33,176 bases of DNA from Seminavis robusta (taxonomy: Eukaryota > Bacillariophyta > Bacillariophyceae > Naviculales > Naviculaceae), in contig CAICTM010001247.1 of NCBI GenBank assembly GCA_903772945.1, forward strand, positions 1 to 33,176, read 5' to 3'. The translations under genes were made by a program, and so were the position numbers. Under the pieces are notes generated by a model that did no database searches, was not told the DNA's origin, and worked only from the letters and a program-made list of their open reading frames with translations. Shown in pieces: positions 20,440-30,257 of the stretch (within the stretch, counting starts at the first letter, position 1; each line of letters opens with the position of its first letter).

Positions 20440-20510
20440 CCTACACGGCTGTAGAAAGCCTACGTGCAATAGGTATGTACATTGCACGTAGGCTTCTACA
20501 GCCGTGTAGG
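20440..20510. repeat. near-perfect inverted repeat (hairpin)
   Basis: The left arm 20440-20470 (CCTACACGGCTGTAGAAAGC then CTACGTGCAAT) pairs with the right arm 20481-20510 around a 10-nt loop (AGGTATGTAC). The only defect is one extra A in the left arm. A further partial direct copy of the arm (GAAGCCTAGGTGCAATACAT) follows at 20509-20530. It could be a foldback element core, a small-RNA precursor or a recombination scar. Confidence 0.85.
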
Positions 20511-20677
20511 AAGCCTAGGTGCAATACATATGTAGCCCTCTACACGTTTGCACGTACTGACATCAGCGATCGAATCGAATGAGTCAAATCGAATCGAATG
20601 ACGTCCATCGCACACCCATGTTTAAGATAACACATTTTTGCTTCCTACCCTTGTTTTAAGATACTTCGAAAGGGTAC

Positions 20678-21124
20678 TGCACTACGCTAAAAGCTAGTGT
20701 AAAGATCTTTCGAGTGTTTTGAGTTTGAGAGAATGAAAATGAAAGTTATAGAGAGATTGAAAGCTATGAAAACTAATCAACGAGAGAGATCCACAATCAA
20801 GGATCGTAGATCTGAACCCGCGGGAGACTGTAGAAGTGATAGAGTAGGTTGCGGTCAATCCTACTCGCTCCACGATCAAAACGGAACGCGTGGAAGATTC
20901 GTCTAGCATTTATCTAGTAGCGTGGAAGTACTCCACCTGGCTAAATATATCTAGAGCGATGTTTCATCATCAACCTAGTATGACTAGAGCGGTCATTGAG
21001 AATTCTGTCTCCAATGACTATTCGCGAAGGACTACGTCATGAGTCGAACTCAAACCTATCTAGGATCGAGTCGCGAATAAGGCTAGGAGCCGTGTGTTGC
21101 ATTGGCTAAGAGCCGTGTATTGCA
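20678..21124 (-). repeat. LTR (3' LTR in element orientation)
   Basis: 447-bp copy, TGCA...TGCA, aligned along its whole length with 24599-25019 but with many one- to four-base insertions and deletions. Shared landmarks are AAGATCTTTCGAGTG, CCCGCGGGAGACT, GATGTTTCATCATC and AGCCGTGTATTGCA. Confidence 0.9.
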
Positions 21125-21960
21125 TTCGCCCCCTGACAAGGGTCACGGAAGGCACGACATCAGTCGGACAAGGAGAACATATGATTTAAGTGCGGGCACT
21201 CTCCGGAGATTGGATGTAGACATTGTGTCGCACGATGGCAATCCTACAAGGGGATCAGGCTTGTATGGGTGTAAATACCTTATGTTCCTAGTCTGGTAGA
21301 CTGTGCCGCTATTGGCGTTAGTATGTCGGGAGCCGTACAGTGCATTGTTATTGACCGGTCTGTGTGGTAAGGACCTTTGTGCGTGGCTAGTTAACGGTTC
21401 TGATACTGATGAATCATCATAGTGTCGTTGACATGGTGTTGACGAGGGCCACGTGCCGTGTTCTCCTATCGGTGTTTTTCTGAATAAGTCGTGGCGACTT
21501 CCTTAATGTATCTTCCATTTGCTTTGAAACGGACGTGGTGAAGCTTGTCACGATTGACGCGCGTGAACTTGCGACGAAGTCCATGTCATCCCGGAGAGTC
21601 TTCTCGATCTCTACGCGGGAATCACGTTCTCTGTCCATGACGACGCGTCATGAATGCTGGTAACTACTCTGGTTCAGAACGATGGTTACTCGTCTGCTGT
21701 CTTGGAGCAGCCCTTGGTAGTTCATTGGTCAATGAATCTGCGAGGTTCCTTCATGTTGGTAGGAAGAGCGATGGCTGATCGCATCTGTTTCTTTTTAGTT
21801 AAGAGTTGGCTCCTTCTCGAGAAGTCCAATGTCTAGATACTCCAGTTTTCCTATCGAGGAAGCCTTGGTAGTTGATTTCAATCCCAACTCTTGGAGTCTT
21901 TGGGAAAGGTCATCCTACTGTTCACGCGATCTGCGAGATCGCGTCCGTTAGGATGAGTTG

Positions 21961-21972
21961 ATCATCAACGTA
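21961..21972 (-). other. reverse transcriptase YVDD catalytic box
   Basis: Reads Tyr-Val-Asp-Asp on the minus strand in the context LENVRAYVDDQLILT, about 60 residues after a GLPMA word (RVPGLPMAYVIV), which matches the order in Ty3/gypsy polymerases. Confidence 0.8.
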
Positions 21973-24598
21973 TGCACGGACATTTTCTAAGTCATGCATG
22001 CGTGCTTTCATCTTCTTTGGAAGAGTCGGGACTATCACATAGGCCATTGGCAACCCTGGTACTCGTTGCTTTCCCTTCGGGAGTGCATGGTATAGTGTTG
22101 CTTCGAGTGAGGTGACAGCTCCGATGTGGTAGTGTCCGTGTTCAGGTCAGAGGCTGGTAGCGCACTTGAATCCATCCGGGTTCAAGAGCATGTCTGTATT
22201 TTGGGATAGGATAAGGCTTCGCGCTTGATCGTTTGTTGGTTCCCGAAAATCCGAGATGAATGTGCAGATCCTCTTTCTGGAAAGTGAATAAAGTGGTGCC
22301 GCCCACTTGGAACGTTTCACTTTCTTGAGTCTCCTGTCTCGCAGGACGTTCAACACTCCTTTAAAGAGTGTTGGTATGGACCCGTGGAAGTAGGGTAGCC
22401 CTAGTGTAATAGGATTAACGTCAGGACGAAGTTCTACTTGTAGTCGTCATTCGCAACTCTCCCAAAGTATCCTGACTGGGTCGAAGCACCTTGGTGAAAA
22501 GGCATGAGGCAGTTCTTGCTCTCCCTTAATTAACTGATCTCGACTCTGCATATCTGCCTTAAGTCTTTTTGTTCTATGTCGTATCAGAATCTTCTTGAGA
22601 ATATCTGCTTGTCGCTGCTGACAGCTCAGATCGGAAATGGAGAAGTCTCCTTTCTATTGGTATTTGCTCTCTTTCGCCGGGAAAATGCATGGTTCCACCC
22701 AATGACATGGTAGTGAAATCAAACTTGATTCTTAGGTCACAGAGAGTGTCTTGACCTATGATCACGTCTTGCGCCCCAAGTTCTTGGTGACGTCTGTAAA
22801 TTCCATTATAATTCCATCATCGGAACTCAGGAATCGCGAGTGTGCCCTTACACTTCGTGGGGTTTCATTCCTTCATAGAAGCCAGTACCGTGGTGTTTGG
22901 ACGCCCCTGTTCTCAATGAGTAAACCTCCCTCGCAAGATTGAGATTAAAGTTCCGGTGCTTCTGTATCCAGTAGCAACAGAGTGTAAGGTTTTCGTTTCC
23001 CTTTCACCCGTCTGTTAATTCTAACAAGACGATGGTTCAAGGTCTCTTGTCGTGCGAGTTTGATAGTTGATTGGCCATGGAAGTAGTTAACGATGCTGAA
23101 CGGATCGTCAGTGTCTAGTTGAGTAGTTACTAGGCAATTATCTAATTTGCCGTAGACTTCGTTAGTTGCAAACAAATCTTGTTTACTATTTAGTGAGATA
23201 TATTCATCACTTAGGTATGAGAAATCGGAACATGGTTCCGTTGAATCATCATCCTGGCCTAACCCTCAGACGTCAGATCTCTCATACCGAATTGATTGAA
23301 GTCGAATTCGCAAAGCGCCTTGTCGACACAGCCATTTCTGTCCATCATGTTGATTGGTCCGAACAGGTCGTCCTCGTGTTGGAAGTTGTCAAGCTTGGCG
23401 CTTGGCAACATGGTTTCATTCGCTTTCTTCTTGGCATCAGCCTTGACACACGTAGAAACCTTCTTCAGAGGACAGAGAGTTCCTTTTGTGTGGTCTTGCG
23501 TCGTCGGACTTGCGTTTTCAAGTCTTGTTGTTGACGTCTGGCTTGTTATCGGTGTCAGACGAGGACGAGACTTGCCTTGAGCTTCTTAGGGTTCATGCAG
23601 TCAGCAGTGTTGATGAGTGCTGGATCGTGGTAGTCGCACCACTTTCTTCGTTCTTGGAAGAGTTTTCGTTGTTGCGAGTAGACTTGTACTTCTTGCTGTT
23701 TTCTTCTTCATAGGAGCTTGCTTGCATCACCACTTGTCAAAGCTTCAGGAGGATTCCATGCGTTCGCAGATCCAATTGTTTCTCCGATAGGAGCTGAGTA
23801 ACAGTCGAAGTCGTGTTCGTCCACCTTCTTCCCACGAGCGTGGATTCCATGAAAAACAATGTCAATGACTTCGTCATGGTTCAAAGTTGGTTGGGTCCAA
23901 AAGGTAGTAGACGAGAAGTTCATCGGTGTCATCCGACTGAGTTGTGAATTAAGCCCGAGTAGACATATCAGCAGCTTACGCATCTTGCGGCGCATGAAGC
24001 GTTCTGCTTTTCCATGCCTTGTAGGGACAGACGATTCGATACAGGCATTTATACCAAACGTAGATGTCAGAGTCGTCAAGCAGGCGGACTGCTCCGTTCC
24101 AGGCAGCCTGGAAAGTGCTTGGAAAGTGGCTTCGTCTTCACCGCCACGTATGTCCGCGTGAGCAATCGCGTTGACTGCAATCTGGCGCAAGGCATTCCAA
24201 CGTATTTCACGATGGCCGCACAGTAGCATTCGTAACTGCTCTTGGCGGACTAGAAAGTCATCTCCCTGAGGAGTTATGTTTGTCGTCAGGCGTAGCAATG
24301 CGAGCCCGACGAAGACCTTCTCCATACGTCCAGCCCACTTGATGGTCTGACGTGAGTCTCAGATCATTGATGATTTGGACCTTGAAGTGTACATTGGCGC
24401 TGTTAGCATCTGCTAGGAATGGTCGAAGTTTGTAGGTGGTAGACGAGAATCGTCGATTTCGCATTCATCATCGAGGTCGATGAGAGGAAGGATTGGTTTG
24501 TCACGCAGCTTAGACTCGAAGCTGGTGTATGCGTCTTGGCAATCTTCAGGTGAGGAATAGGTTGAGGTAGCTGAAAGCTATTGTGTTTGTTAACAAAA

Positions 24599-25019
24599 TG
24601 CACTAGCTAAAAGCTAGTGTAAAGATCTTTCGAGTGTTTTGGAGTTGAGAGAATGAAAGTTAATGAGAGGATTAGAAGCTATGAAAAACTAATCACGAGA
24701 GAGACAATCATCAAGGGATCGTATCTGAACTCCCGCGGGAGACTTAGAGTGAGATAGAGTAGTTGCGGTACAATCCTACTCTCCACGATCCAAAAAACGG
24801 AACCGTGGAAGATTCGTCTACCATTTATCTAGTACTGGAAGTATTCCACGCTGGCTAAATATCTAGGCGATGTTTCATCATCATAGTATGACTAGAGCGG
24901 TACATTGAGACTCGTCAATGACATCGCGAAGGACTAGTCAGAGTCGAACTCAACCCTATCTAATCGAGTCGCGAATAAGCTAGGAGCCGTGGTTGCATTG
25001 CTAAGAGCCGTGTATTGCA
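24599..25019 (-). repeat. LTR (5' LTR in element orientation)
   Basis: 421-bp copy of the LTR, shorter than its partner by many scattered single-base deletions. The internal side continues, in element orientation, TTTTGTTAACAAACACAAT. I cannot match this to a tRNA end, so the primer-binding site is undetermined. Confidence 0.9.
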
Positions 25020-25063
25020 GTACGTACCATTTGAGTACCTACTATGTACATGTACTTGTACAT

Positions 25064-26170
25064 AATCCCTCTGGAGCATTTACTAATCATTTTACGGGTA
25101 CCACAACTCAAAACATGTGCAACTAATGCTCTTGTCCAGACTAGCTTACCCCTCCTCCTTCTCCCTCTGGAGCCCCTTCAACTAATCACTTTACGGTACA
25201 CACTCAAACATGTGCAACTAGATGCTCTTGTCCAGACTATTAACCTCCTCCTTCTCCCTCTGGAGCCCCTTCAACTAATCACTTTTACGGGTACCACAAC
25301 CAAAACATGTGCAACAAGATCTCTTGTCCAGACTAGCTTAACCCTCCTCCTTCTCCCCTCTGGAGCCTTCAACTAACAACTTTTACGGTACCACAACTCA
25401 AAAATGTGCAACTAGATGCTCTGTCCAGACTAGCTTAACCCTCCTCCTCTCCCCTCTGGAGCTTACTTCACTTTTGGGTATACCAAACTCAAAACAACAT
25501 GTGCAACATAGATGCTTTGTCCAACTAGCTTAACCCTCCCTCCTTCTCCCCTCTTGAGCCCCTTCAACTAATCACTTTACGGTACACAACTCAAAACATG
25601 TGCACTAGATGCTCTTGTCCAGACTAGCTAACCCTCCTCCTTCTCCCTCTGGAGCCCCTTCAACAAATCACTTTTACGGTACCACAACTCAAAACATGTC
25701 AACTAGATGCTCTTGTCCAGACTAGCTTAACCCTCCTCCTCTCCCTCTGAGAGCCCCTTCAACTAATCATTACGGGTACCACAACTCAAAACATGTGCAA
25801 CTAGATGCTCTTGACCAGACTAGCTTAACCCTCCCTTCTCCCCCTCTGAGCCCCTTCAACTAATCATTTTTACGGGTACCACAACTCAAAAACATGTGCA
25901 ACTAATGCTCTTGTCCAGACTAGCTTAACCTCCTCCTCCTCCCCTCTGGAGCCCTCAACTAATCACTTACGGTACCACAACTCAAAACATGTGCAACTAG
26001 ATGCTCTTGTCCAGACAGCTTAACCCTCCCTTCTCCCTCTTGAGCCCTCAACTAATCACTTTACGGGTCCACAACTCAAAACATGTGCAACTAGATGCTC
26101 TTGTCCAACAGCTTAACCCCCTCTCCTTCTCCCCTCTGGAGCCGCTTCAACTAATCACTTTTACGGGTAC
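25064..26170. repeat. satellite array, ~11 copies of a ~100-bp unit
   Basis: Each unit carries, in order, CTCTGGAGCCCCTTCAACTA, ATCACTTTTACGGGTACC, ACAACTCAAAACATGTGCAA, CTAGATGCTCTTGTCCAGAC and TAGCTTAACCCTCCTCCTTC. The word GTGCAAC or a variant recurs eleven times at intervals near 97 bp. Copies differ mainly by missing or extra single bases, rarely by substitutions. The array begins about 45 bp after the retrotransposon's right LTR. Open frames across it merely translate the repeat. Confidence 0.9.
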
Positions 26171-27124
26171 CCATTTGGGGTAGCGGCACGGTGGACAGTC
26201 GTACATGTACTCAGAGTAGCCTTTTTAAAATAGAATTCTATTATTGTTAAATGAGGTTATTTCAGATTAAGCCAGCGGAGCTGTGTAACCTCGGCAGAAA
26301 GGTTTCAGTGTAGAAGCAGATACCCCTATTAGCTAGCTAGCTAGAAGCCGATACCTCCAGTGCTTAGCTAGCTACATGTAGTGCTTTGAAAGAACGGTGC
26401 AATCGCAAACATGATCCTCCTTCTATTTGTCTTTCTGCCGAGGTATCGCAGCTCCCGCTGACTTAAAGGGGTTGAGGGCTCTGGCAGCAAGACTGCCGAG
26501 GTAAAACCCAAAGGAACCACCTCAGTCCTCAGTCCTTCGTTTTGTAAACTCTTTGAGCGATCCAGTGGAAAACATGTGACTGCGTTGAGTGCTTTCTGAG
26601 CCATCATCCAGCAAGAGCCCCCGCTTGGTCTACCATTCTGGCTACAGCTGTACACGTGTAGTCGTCAAGTGAGCTTCGAGTTTCAGTGGTCCAGTGATGC
26701 TGGGTTTCAGTGGTCCAGTGATGCTGGGTACTCAGCGTACAGTAGTACAGTAGACGAGTTCGAGTCAGAGGCATAGCATCCAGTCTTCCTTCAGTCTTCC
26801 TCCACTCCCAGCTCACTGTCTCACCTTGGTGTTGGCGAGTGGAGGTTATGGAGAACGAGTACTGAAATATGATACAAGACCACTTTACTATCAAAGTCTG
26901 TACTGTAGCTCACTTACTTAGACAATTTCAAAAATTGAGTCTAAATCTCGTGTGACCGTTGGAGTCTTGTGGAACAATAGAAGACTTATTCGCAGAGGTG
27001 CAACGTACCTCATGCAGAATTCCTCTTCTCTTAGTGCTCACATTTTCGTCTCCGTACCAAGTTCGCGAACGTCGTCGAGTCATTGAAAAGCTACATTCCA
27101 CAACAGCAAAGCTACTATATCACC
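26171..27124. other. non-coding spacer with small repeats
   Basis: Contains an inverted pair (ACCTCGGCAGAAAG at 26288-26301 and its complement at 26431-26444). Two similar blocks with AGCTAGCTAG and GATACC words lie around 26315-26375, and a 24-bp tandem pair at 26681-26728. The minus-strand frame 26368-26655 begins at GTG and has no recognised motif. The end of the spacer is the upstream region of the gene at 27125. Confidence 0.5.
26681..26728. repeat. 24-bp exact tandem duplication
   Basis: TTTCAGTGGTCCAGTGATGC followed by TGGG is present twice head to tail (26681-26704 and 26705-26728). Confidence 0.9.
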
Positions 27125-27730
27125 ATGTTGTTCAGTGCTAGTCATGCATTTAAAAAGTGGCTAGATGTTAACGATCGCTACCCTTACAATGAGATGAGGA
27201 AAACCAGGCAGAGTTATGTATGCAAGTATGTTTTGCTCGAGGATCAAACTGACAGGGAAGACAATAGAACCCAGTACTATCTTGTAAAGACCAGATACCT
27301 TTCAAGTGGCATCCTTGAGCAACTCATCATGGAAGGGAATGCGCTGCCAATGACTCCTGACCAGACTTGGCTCTTGGAGCAGATGTTTGTGTGGGGTATC
27401 AGGCACAGCAATGAATGGTACAGTGAAGTCTTGTCTGAGCTGGCATGGGAAGTGTATGAGCATGTACCTGTCACAAGGAAAGAGATGTGCAGAGAGGCAA
27501 TCAAACCACTTATGAGAGGTGCCCTGTACCAACATGGTATTGGTGGAGATAACATTGAAGTCAAGTCTTTGTTACTTACAGAGTGGGAAGAGTGGTTTGA
27601 CACAGAGTGCTGGAGCCAGCACAAGAACAACCTAAGTGGTATGGCAATCAGTAGTGAGCAGTACATTTCTCACAGGGCTGCATTCACTCTTCATCATGGT
27701 GGCTATTCTTACCCAATGCACCTTGACTGA
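27125..27730 (+). CDS. hypothetical protein (201 aa) next to the transposase-like gene
   Basis: I do not recognise this protein. The first ATG of the frame is at 27125 (context TATCACC-ATG); the frame is open slightly further up through a non-ATG codon. It is mixed helical, rich in Trp, Tyr, Glu and His, with SASHAFKKWLDVNDRYPYNE near the start, LLEQMFVWGIRHSNEWYSEV (about 95-115), EVYEHVPVTRKEMCREAIK and a C-terminal WEEWFDTECWSQH. There is no signal peptide, membrane span or zinc site. The clean ORF and Trp-rich composition argue it is real. It converges with the minus-strand transposase-like gene, whose spliced stop lies 23 bp beyond its own stop, so it may belong to the same mobile unit or be an unrelated host gene. 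Confidence 0.6.
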   Translation: MLFSASHAFKKWLDVNDRYPYNEMRKTRQSYVCKYVLLEDQTDREDNRTQYYLVKTRYLSSGILEQLIMEGNALPMTPDQTWLLEQMFVWGIRHSNEWYSEVLSELAWEVYEHVPVTRKEMCREAIKPLMRGALYQHGIGGDNIEVKSLLLTEWEEWFDTECWSQHKNNLSGMAISSEQYISHRAAFTLHHGGYSYPMHLD

Positions 27731-27773
27731 TTTATGTCTGTTCAGAGAGAGTTTAAAAGAAAGGAAGCAACAG

Positions 27774-27839
27774 CTGTAAGACTTGTTGTTGTTTGTTATC
27801 CAACTAGAGTTAAAGTAACAATAGTCAAGTGAAACTTAC
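27774..27839 (-). other. 66-bp intron near the 3' end of the transposase-like gene
   Basis: Minus-strand GTAAGTTTC at the donor and TCTTACAG at the acceptor. It lies in phase 0 after the codons for WYQAT. The downstream exon adds six residues and a TAA. Confidence 0.6.
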
Positions 27840-29240
27840 AGTAGCTTGGTACCATTCAGCAACTGTAGAAACTTGTCTGCTGTGGATCTCCTTGCTGCAT
27901 GTAGGACCAAAGCCATCATTCGGTCCATGAAACTGCTTCCTCTCCATGCATCTGCCACAGTAGTCTCTCTTGCAATCTTTGGCAACTCCCTCAACAGCTA
28001 TTACATGGTCACTCTTCTTGAAACCACATGTGTTGCAATACTTTCTGCTCCTGAAAATGAGCCTTCTTGGTCTTTCTGGTGCAGTGGTTGGCACAGCAGT
28101 GAGAGCAACTCTGTAAGCAGCATTGGCAACAACAGGTGTCAGATTTCCAGTTACTGCTGCTAGTGCAAGAGCGCCAACAGCAACCTCAGCATTCAAAGTT
28201 GTTGGGTTTCCGAATGGAGTTGTGCCGGTGTTGTTGTATTGAGGAACTTGTGTGTCGCGAATTCGTGGCTCTGCAGCGGCAGGAATGCTCCGACGATTTT
28301 GCTGAAGCTGATTATCCAGTCTTTGCCTCTCTTCTTCATTCACCGGCGCTGCTGCAAGGCTCTTCAGTTCTTGCACCTTATCATAGTGTTGTTGAAGTAA
28401 AAAGCGGCTCTTGTATCTTGTTTGCACTACACCGGATTGGTCGCCATCGGTGGTCCAAAGTCTGAACCGGTGAGCAACCTCATTATTCCAGTCGCGTTCA
28501 AAGGTCTTGAAACTCCTTGGGCCTGTCTGTGCAGCTCGATCATACCTTGAAACCCAGTCATCGAATAGCTCAGCTTCTGCTCTGTCGATGTCATTGGCTT
28601 CTGTTGAACTGTCTGGTGAGCGAAATGGAAGCCACTCACACTTGTTGCTGAGGCGTCGAAAGGCATCCAGAGTGGATTCTCCTTCATTATTTGTTGGCAA
28701 CAATCGATTGAGCTCATGCAAGATGAGGTCTCGATTGGCGGCATCATTAACCCTTGCTTGCTCTTCAGCATCGCTCAATTCCACCTGTCGGCGAGCCTGT
28801 TGGGTGTTTGCCGTAGCAGTTGCCTGTAATAACTCTTCTTCGCTTCCAAAAACTTCGATGTCCATGTCATCGCCCAATTGACCACCAAGAACTCGGTGGA
28901 TCTCCTCCTGTTGCTCTGGTATTTGCTCTTCTTCCTCTGCCCCATCAGCGACTTGCTCATCTCCCTCATCACCTGACTGGTAACCTTCTGCGGCGCCATC
29001 AGTAGGATTGGACACATCCACTGTTTCAGGCATAGCGGCATAAGTAAAACCCATGTATTCCTTTGGGTAGTCACTAGGTTTCTTCGGAGCGCCAACGGAA
29101 TATGGAGCATTGGAAAAACCAACCTTGGCAGCATACGCGTTCAACAGTAGAAGCTTCTCAGTATTCTGAATTTTGTAGTCCTTTCCACCAAGACGGATAA
29201 CAGCCTTCCTGTCATTCCTTTCTTCAAAGAAACTGCACAT
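27825..29240 (-). CDS. long intact 3' ORF of the transposase-like gene (acidic linker plus zinc-binding domain)
   Basis: This is the unbroken part, 471 codons from the ATG at 29240, listed separately because it is the longest clean frame. It is probably not a stand-alone gene: the frame is open above the ATG (GVHRGERI) and joins upstream coding sequence through an intron. Residues 85-130 are very acidic, 140-340 largely helical and charged (DWVSRYDRAAQTGPRSFKTFERDW), 340-390 Ala/Thr/Pro-rich. Residues 402-448 have the spacing C402-x2-C405, H412, C423, C428-x2-C431, H438, C448, a likely double zinc site for nucleic acid binding. The genomic stop is reached only by reading into the last intron (27774-27839). 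When spliced, the end becomes WYQATLLLPFF with a stop at 27753. Confidence 0.6.
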   Translation of the reverse strand: MCSFFEERNDRKAVIRLGGKDYKIQNTEKLLLLNAYAAKVGFSNAPYSVGAPKKPSDYPKEYMGFTYAAMPETVDVSNPTDGAAEGYQSGDEGDEQVADGAEEEEQIPEQQEEIHRVLGGQLGDDMDIEVFGSEEELLQATATANTQQARRQVELSDAEEQARVNDAANRDLILHELNRLLPTNNEGESTLDAFRRLSNKCEWLPFRSPDSSTEANDIDRAEAELFDDWVSRYDRAAQTGPRSFKTFERDWNNEVAHRFRLWTTDGDQSGVVQTRYKSRFLLQQHYDKVQELKSLAAAPVNEEERQRLDNQLQQNRRSIPAAAEPRIRDTQVPQYNNTGTTPFGNPTTLNAEVAVGALALAAVTGNLTPVVANAAYRVALTAVPTTAPERPRRLIFRSRKYCNTCGFKKSDHVIAVEGVAKDCKRDYCGRCMERKQFHGPNDGFGPTCSKEIHSRQVSTVAEWYQATVSFT

Positions 29241-29263
29241 AATTCTTTCGCCCCTGTGTACTC

Positions 29264-29326
29264 CTGGATAATGGTTAGATGCATTGCTGTTGAAGCGCGA
29301 TATCTTGTCACTGGATCATTGCTTAC
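29264..29326 (-). other. 63-bp intron of the transposase-like gene
   Basis: Minus-strand donor GTAAGC and acceptor TTATCCAG. It contains the in-frame TGA at 29316-29318. Removing it joins ATA-G to GA-GTA and restores AMYIGVHRGERIM in one frame. The length is a multiple of three, so only the stop reveals it. Confidence 0.65.
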
Positions 29327-30126
29327 CTATGTACATCGCTAGAAGCAGCAATGCCAAGTCCAGGTTGTCACCTTTCGTTGGTGTTGGTTCCCCTCGCCAC
29401 ATAGGTAGTGTCAGTTGCTGGGTTGCGTCGAAAGATGTTGACTAGCTCATTTGGTGGGTCGCTCAGACATCCATTATCCACATGCACCATCTGTTTTCTG
29501 ACAAGGTCGGTGAACTTCCAATGCTTTAAAAACATGCGAGGCCTTGGAGAAGTGTCGTCTTCCCGTCTTTGCGAAAGCAGTCTGTGAGTTTCGGTGTCCT
29601 TGTTCTGCACATAATTCAACACTGCCTCCACATTGCTTCGAAGTGTTGCCGGTGGTGGAATTATAGAGTTGCCTCCTTCTTGATTTCCTTCATTGTTGGT
29701 TCCCGCTTCAACTTGTCCTCTAACTTGTCCTTGGCTCTTTGAAATTCACCTGGTGTAATTACAAAGAGCGCCCTTGACATTAGCCCCCTGAAAATGCCAG
29801 CTTGGAGCGAAGAGGAATCCACAAGGAGCTCATTCCATCTCTTGAGCCAATGGAACGGATCAAGAAGGATCAGTACACCAGCTCCGAAGATCTTCAATAG
29901 TGTTCTCCGGACATTGCAGCAGTTGTCAACATAAATAACCTTGACCGAATTCTCCTTTGGACACATGTCAGGACGTTCCTTGTGGGCATGCCAGTTCCTG
30001 TTCAGTCGATCTCGTAGCCTAAGGCCCAGTTTCAACAACTCCGGTAGGATGGCAAAATCGGAAATTGGAGGCTCTTTGGAGGTGACCTCGCCAGAATGAC
30101 TCCCAAAAGAGGCCTTTGCGCAACAA

Positions 30127-30182
30127 CCAATTTCGGCTTTGGGCAAACGGCTGGAGGCTTGGTTTGCGCAAGGCCGAAATGG
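30127..30182. repeat. imperfect 21-bp inverted repeat
   Basis: CCAATTTCGGCTTTGGGCAA (30127-30148) and GTTTGCGCAAGGCCGAAATG (30162-30182) are complementary with about three mismatches around a 13-nt loop. It lies at the 5' end of the minus-strand transposase-like reading frame, close to the divergent start. Confidence 0.65.
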
Positions 30183-30257
30183 GTTTTTGGTTCCAACCAC
30201 CAGTTTGATTGGCTCTCCAGACCCCAACTTGACTGGTTTGGGGATCATTCTCGACAT

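Larger units (their letters stand above)
20678..25019 (-). mobile_element. Ty3/gypsy-type LTR retrotransposon, degenerate and internally shortened
   Basis: Two direct LTRs (20678-21124 and 24599-25019) begin TGCA and end TGCA. GTAC lies just outside each (20674-20677 and 25020-25023), a probable 4-bp target duplication. Coding signals run on the minus strand, each in short broken frames. From the 5' side these are a gag-like frame (23708-24325), a Cys/His knuckle WCDYH..ALINTADC (about 23592-23645) and a protease-like LLLDT (about 22960). Next are MIIGQDTLCDL-IKFDF (22700-22765), the reverse-transcriptase words SKWAAP and ISDFRE (about 22235-22315), YVDD at 21961-21972, and a thumb segment KKQM-AIALPTNMKE-RRF (about 21727-21800). 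A purine tract AGGGGGCGAA (minus, 21125-21134) abuts the 3' LTR as the polypurine tract. No RNase H or integrase is seen. Confidence 0.85.
27753..30257 (-). pseudogene. DDE/RNase H-fold transposase-like gene with zinc-binding tail (frameshifted)
   Basis: One gene can be read across three frame segments. Segment 1 (29661-30257; ATG at 30257, acceptor-like TTTTTGTCAG just above) carries VIYVDNCCNVRR and LLDPFHWLKRW, resembling the second-Asp strand and D-x-F-H block of MULE/KDZ-like transposases. Segment 2 (29368-29660) is one frame off and carries GCLSDPPNE and YVARGTNTNE, possibly the catalytic Glu. Segment 3 returns to the first frame (NLDLALLLLAMYIG). It is spliced by a 63-bp intron into GVHRGERIM and continues through an acidic linker to a Cys/His tail (C-x2-C, H, C, C-x2-C, H, C) before a second intron. 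The region expected to hold the first catalytic Asp is missing. Two compensating one-base shifts mean decay or assembly error. The exact superfamily is unsure. Confidence 0.55.

Noticed and set aside
25064..26170. CRISPR-like array of regularly spaced repeats
   Set aside because: Whole ~100-bp units repeat with no unique spacers, and the context is eukaryotic; it is a satellite.
25044..26183. Open frames with repeated LLLLPLEPLQLIT-type peptides across the satellite
   Set aside because: They are translations of the ~100-bp satellite unit in one frame and break whenever a copy has an indel.
26368..26655. 95-codon minus-strand ORF
   Set aside because: Starts at GTG and contains part of an inverted repeat; composition is only mildly protein-like.
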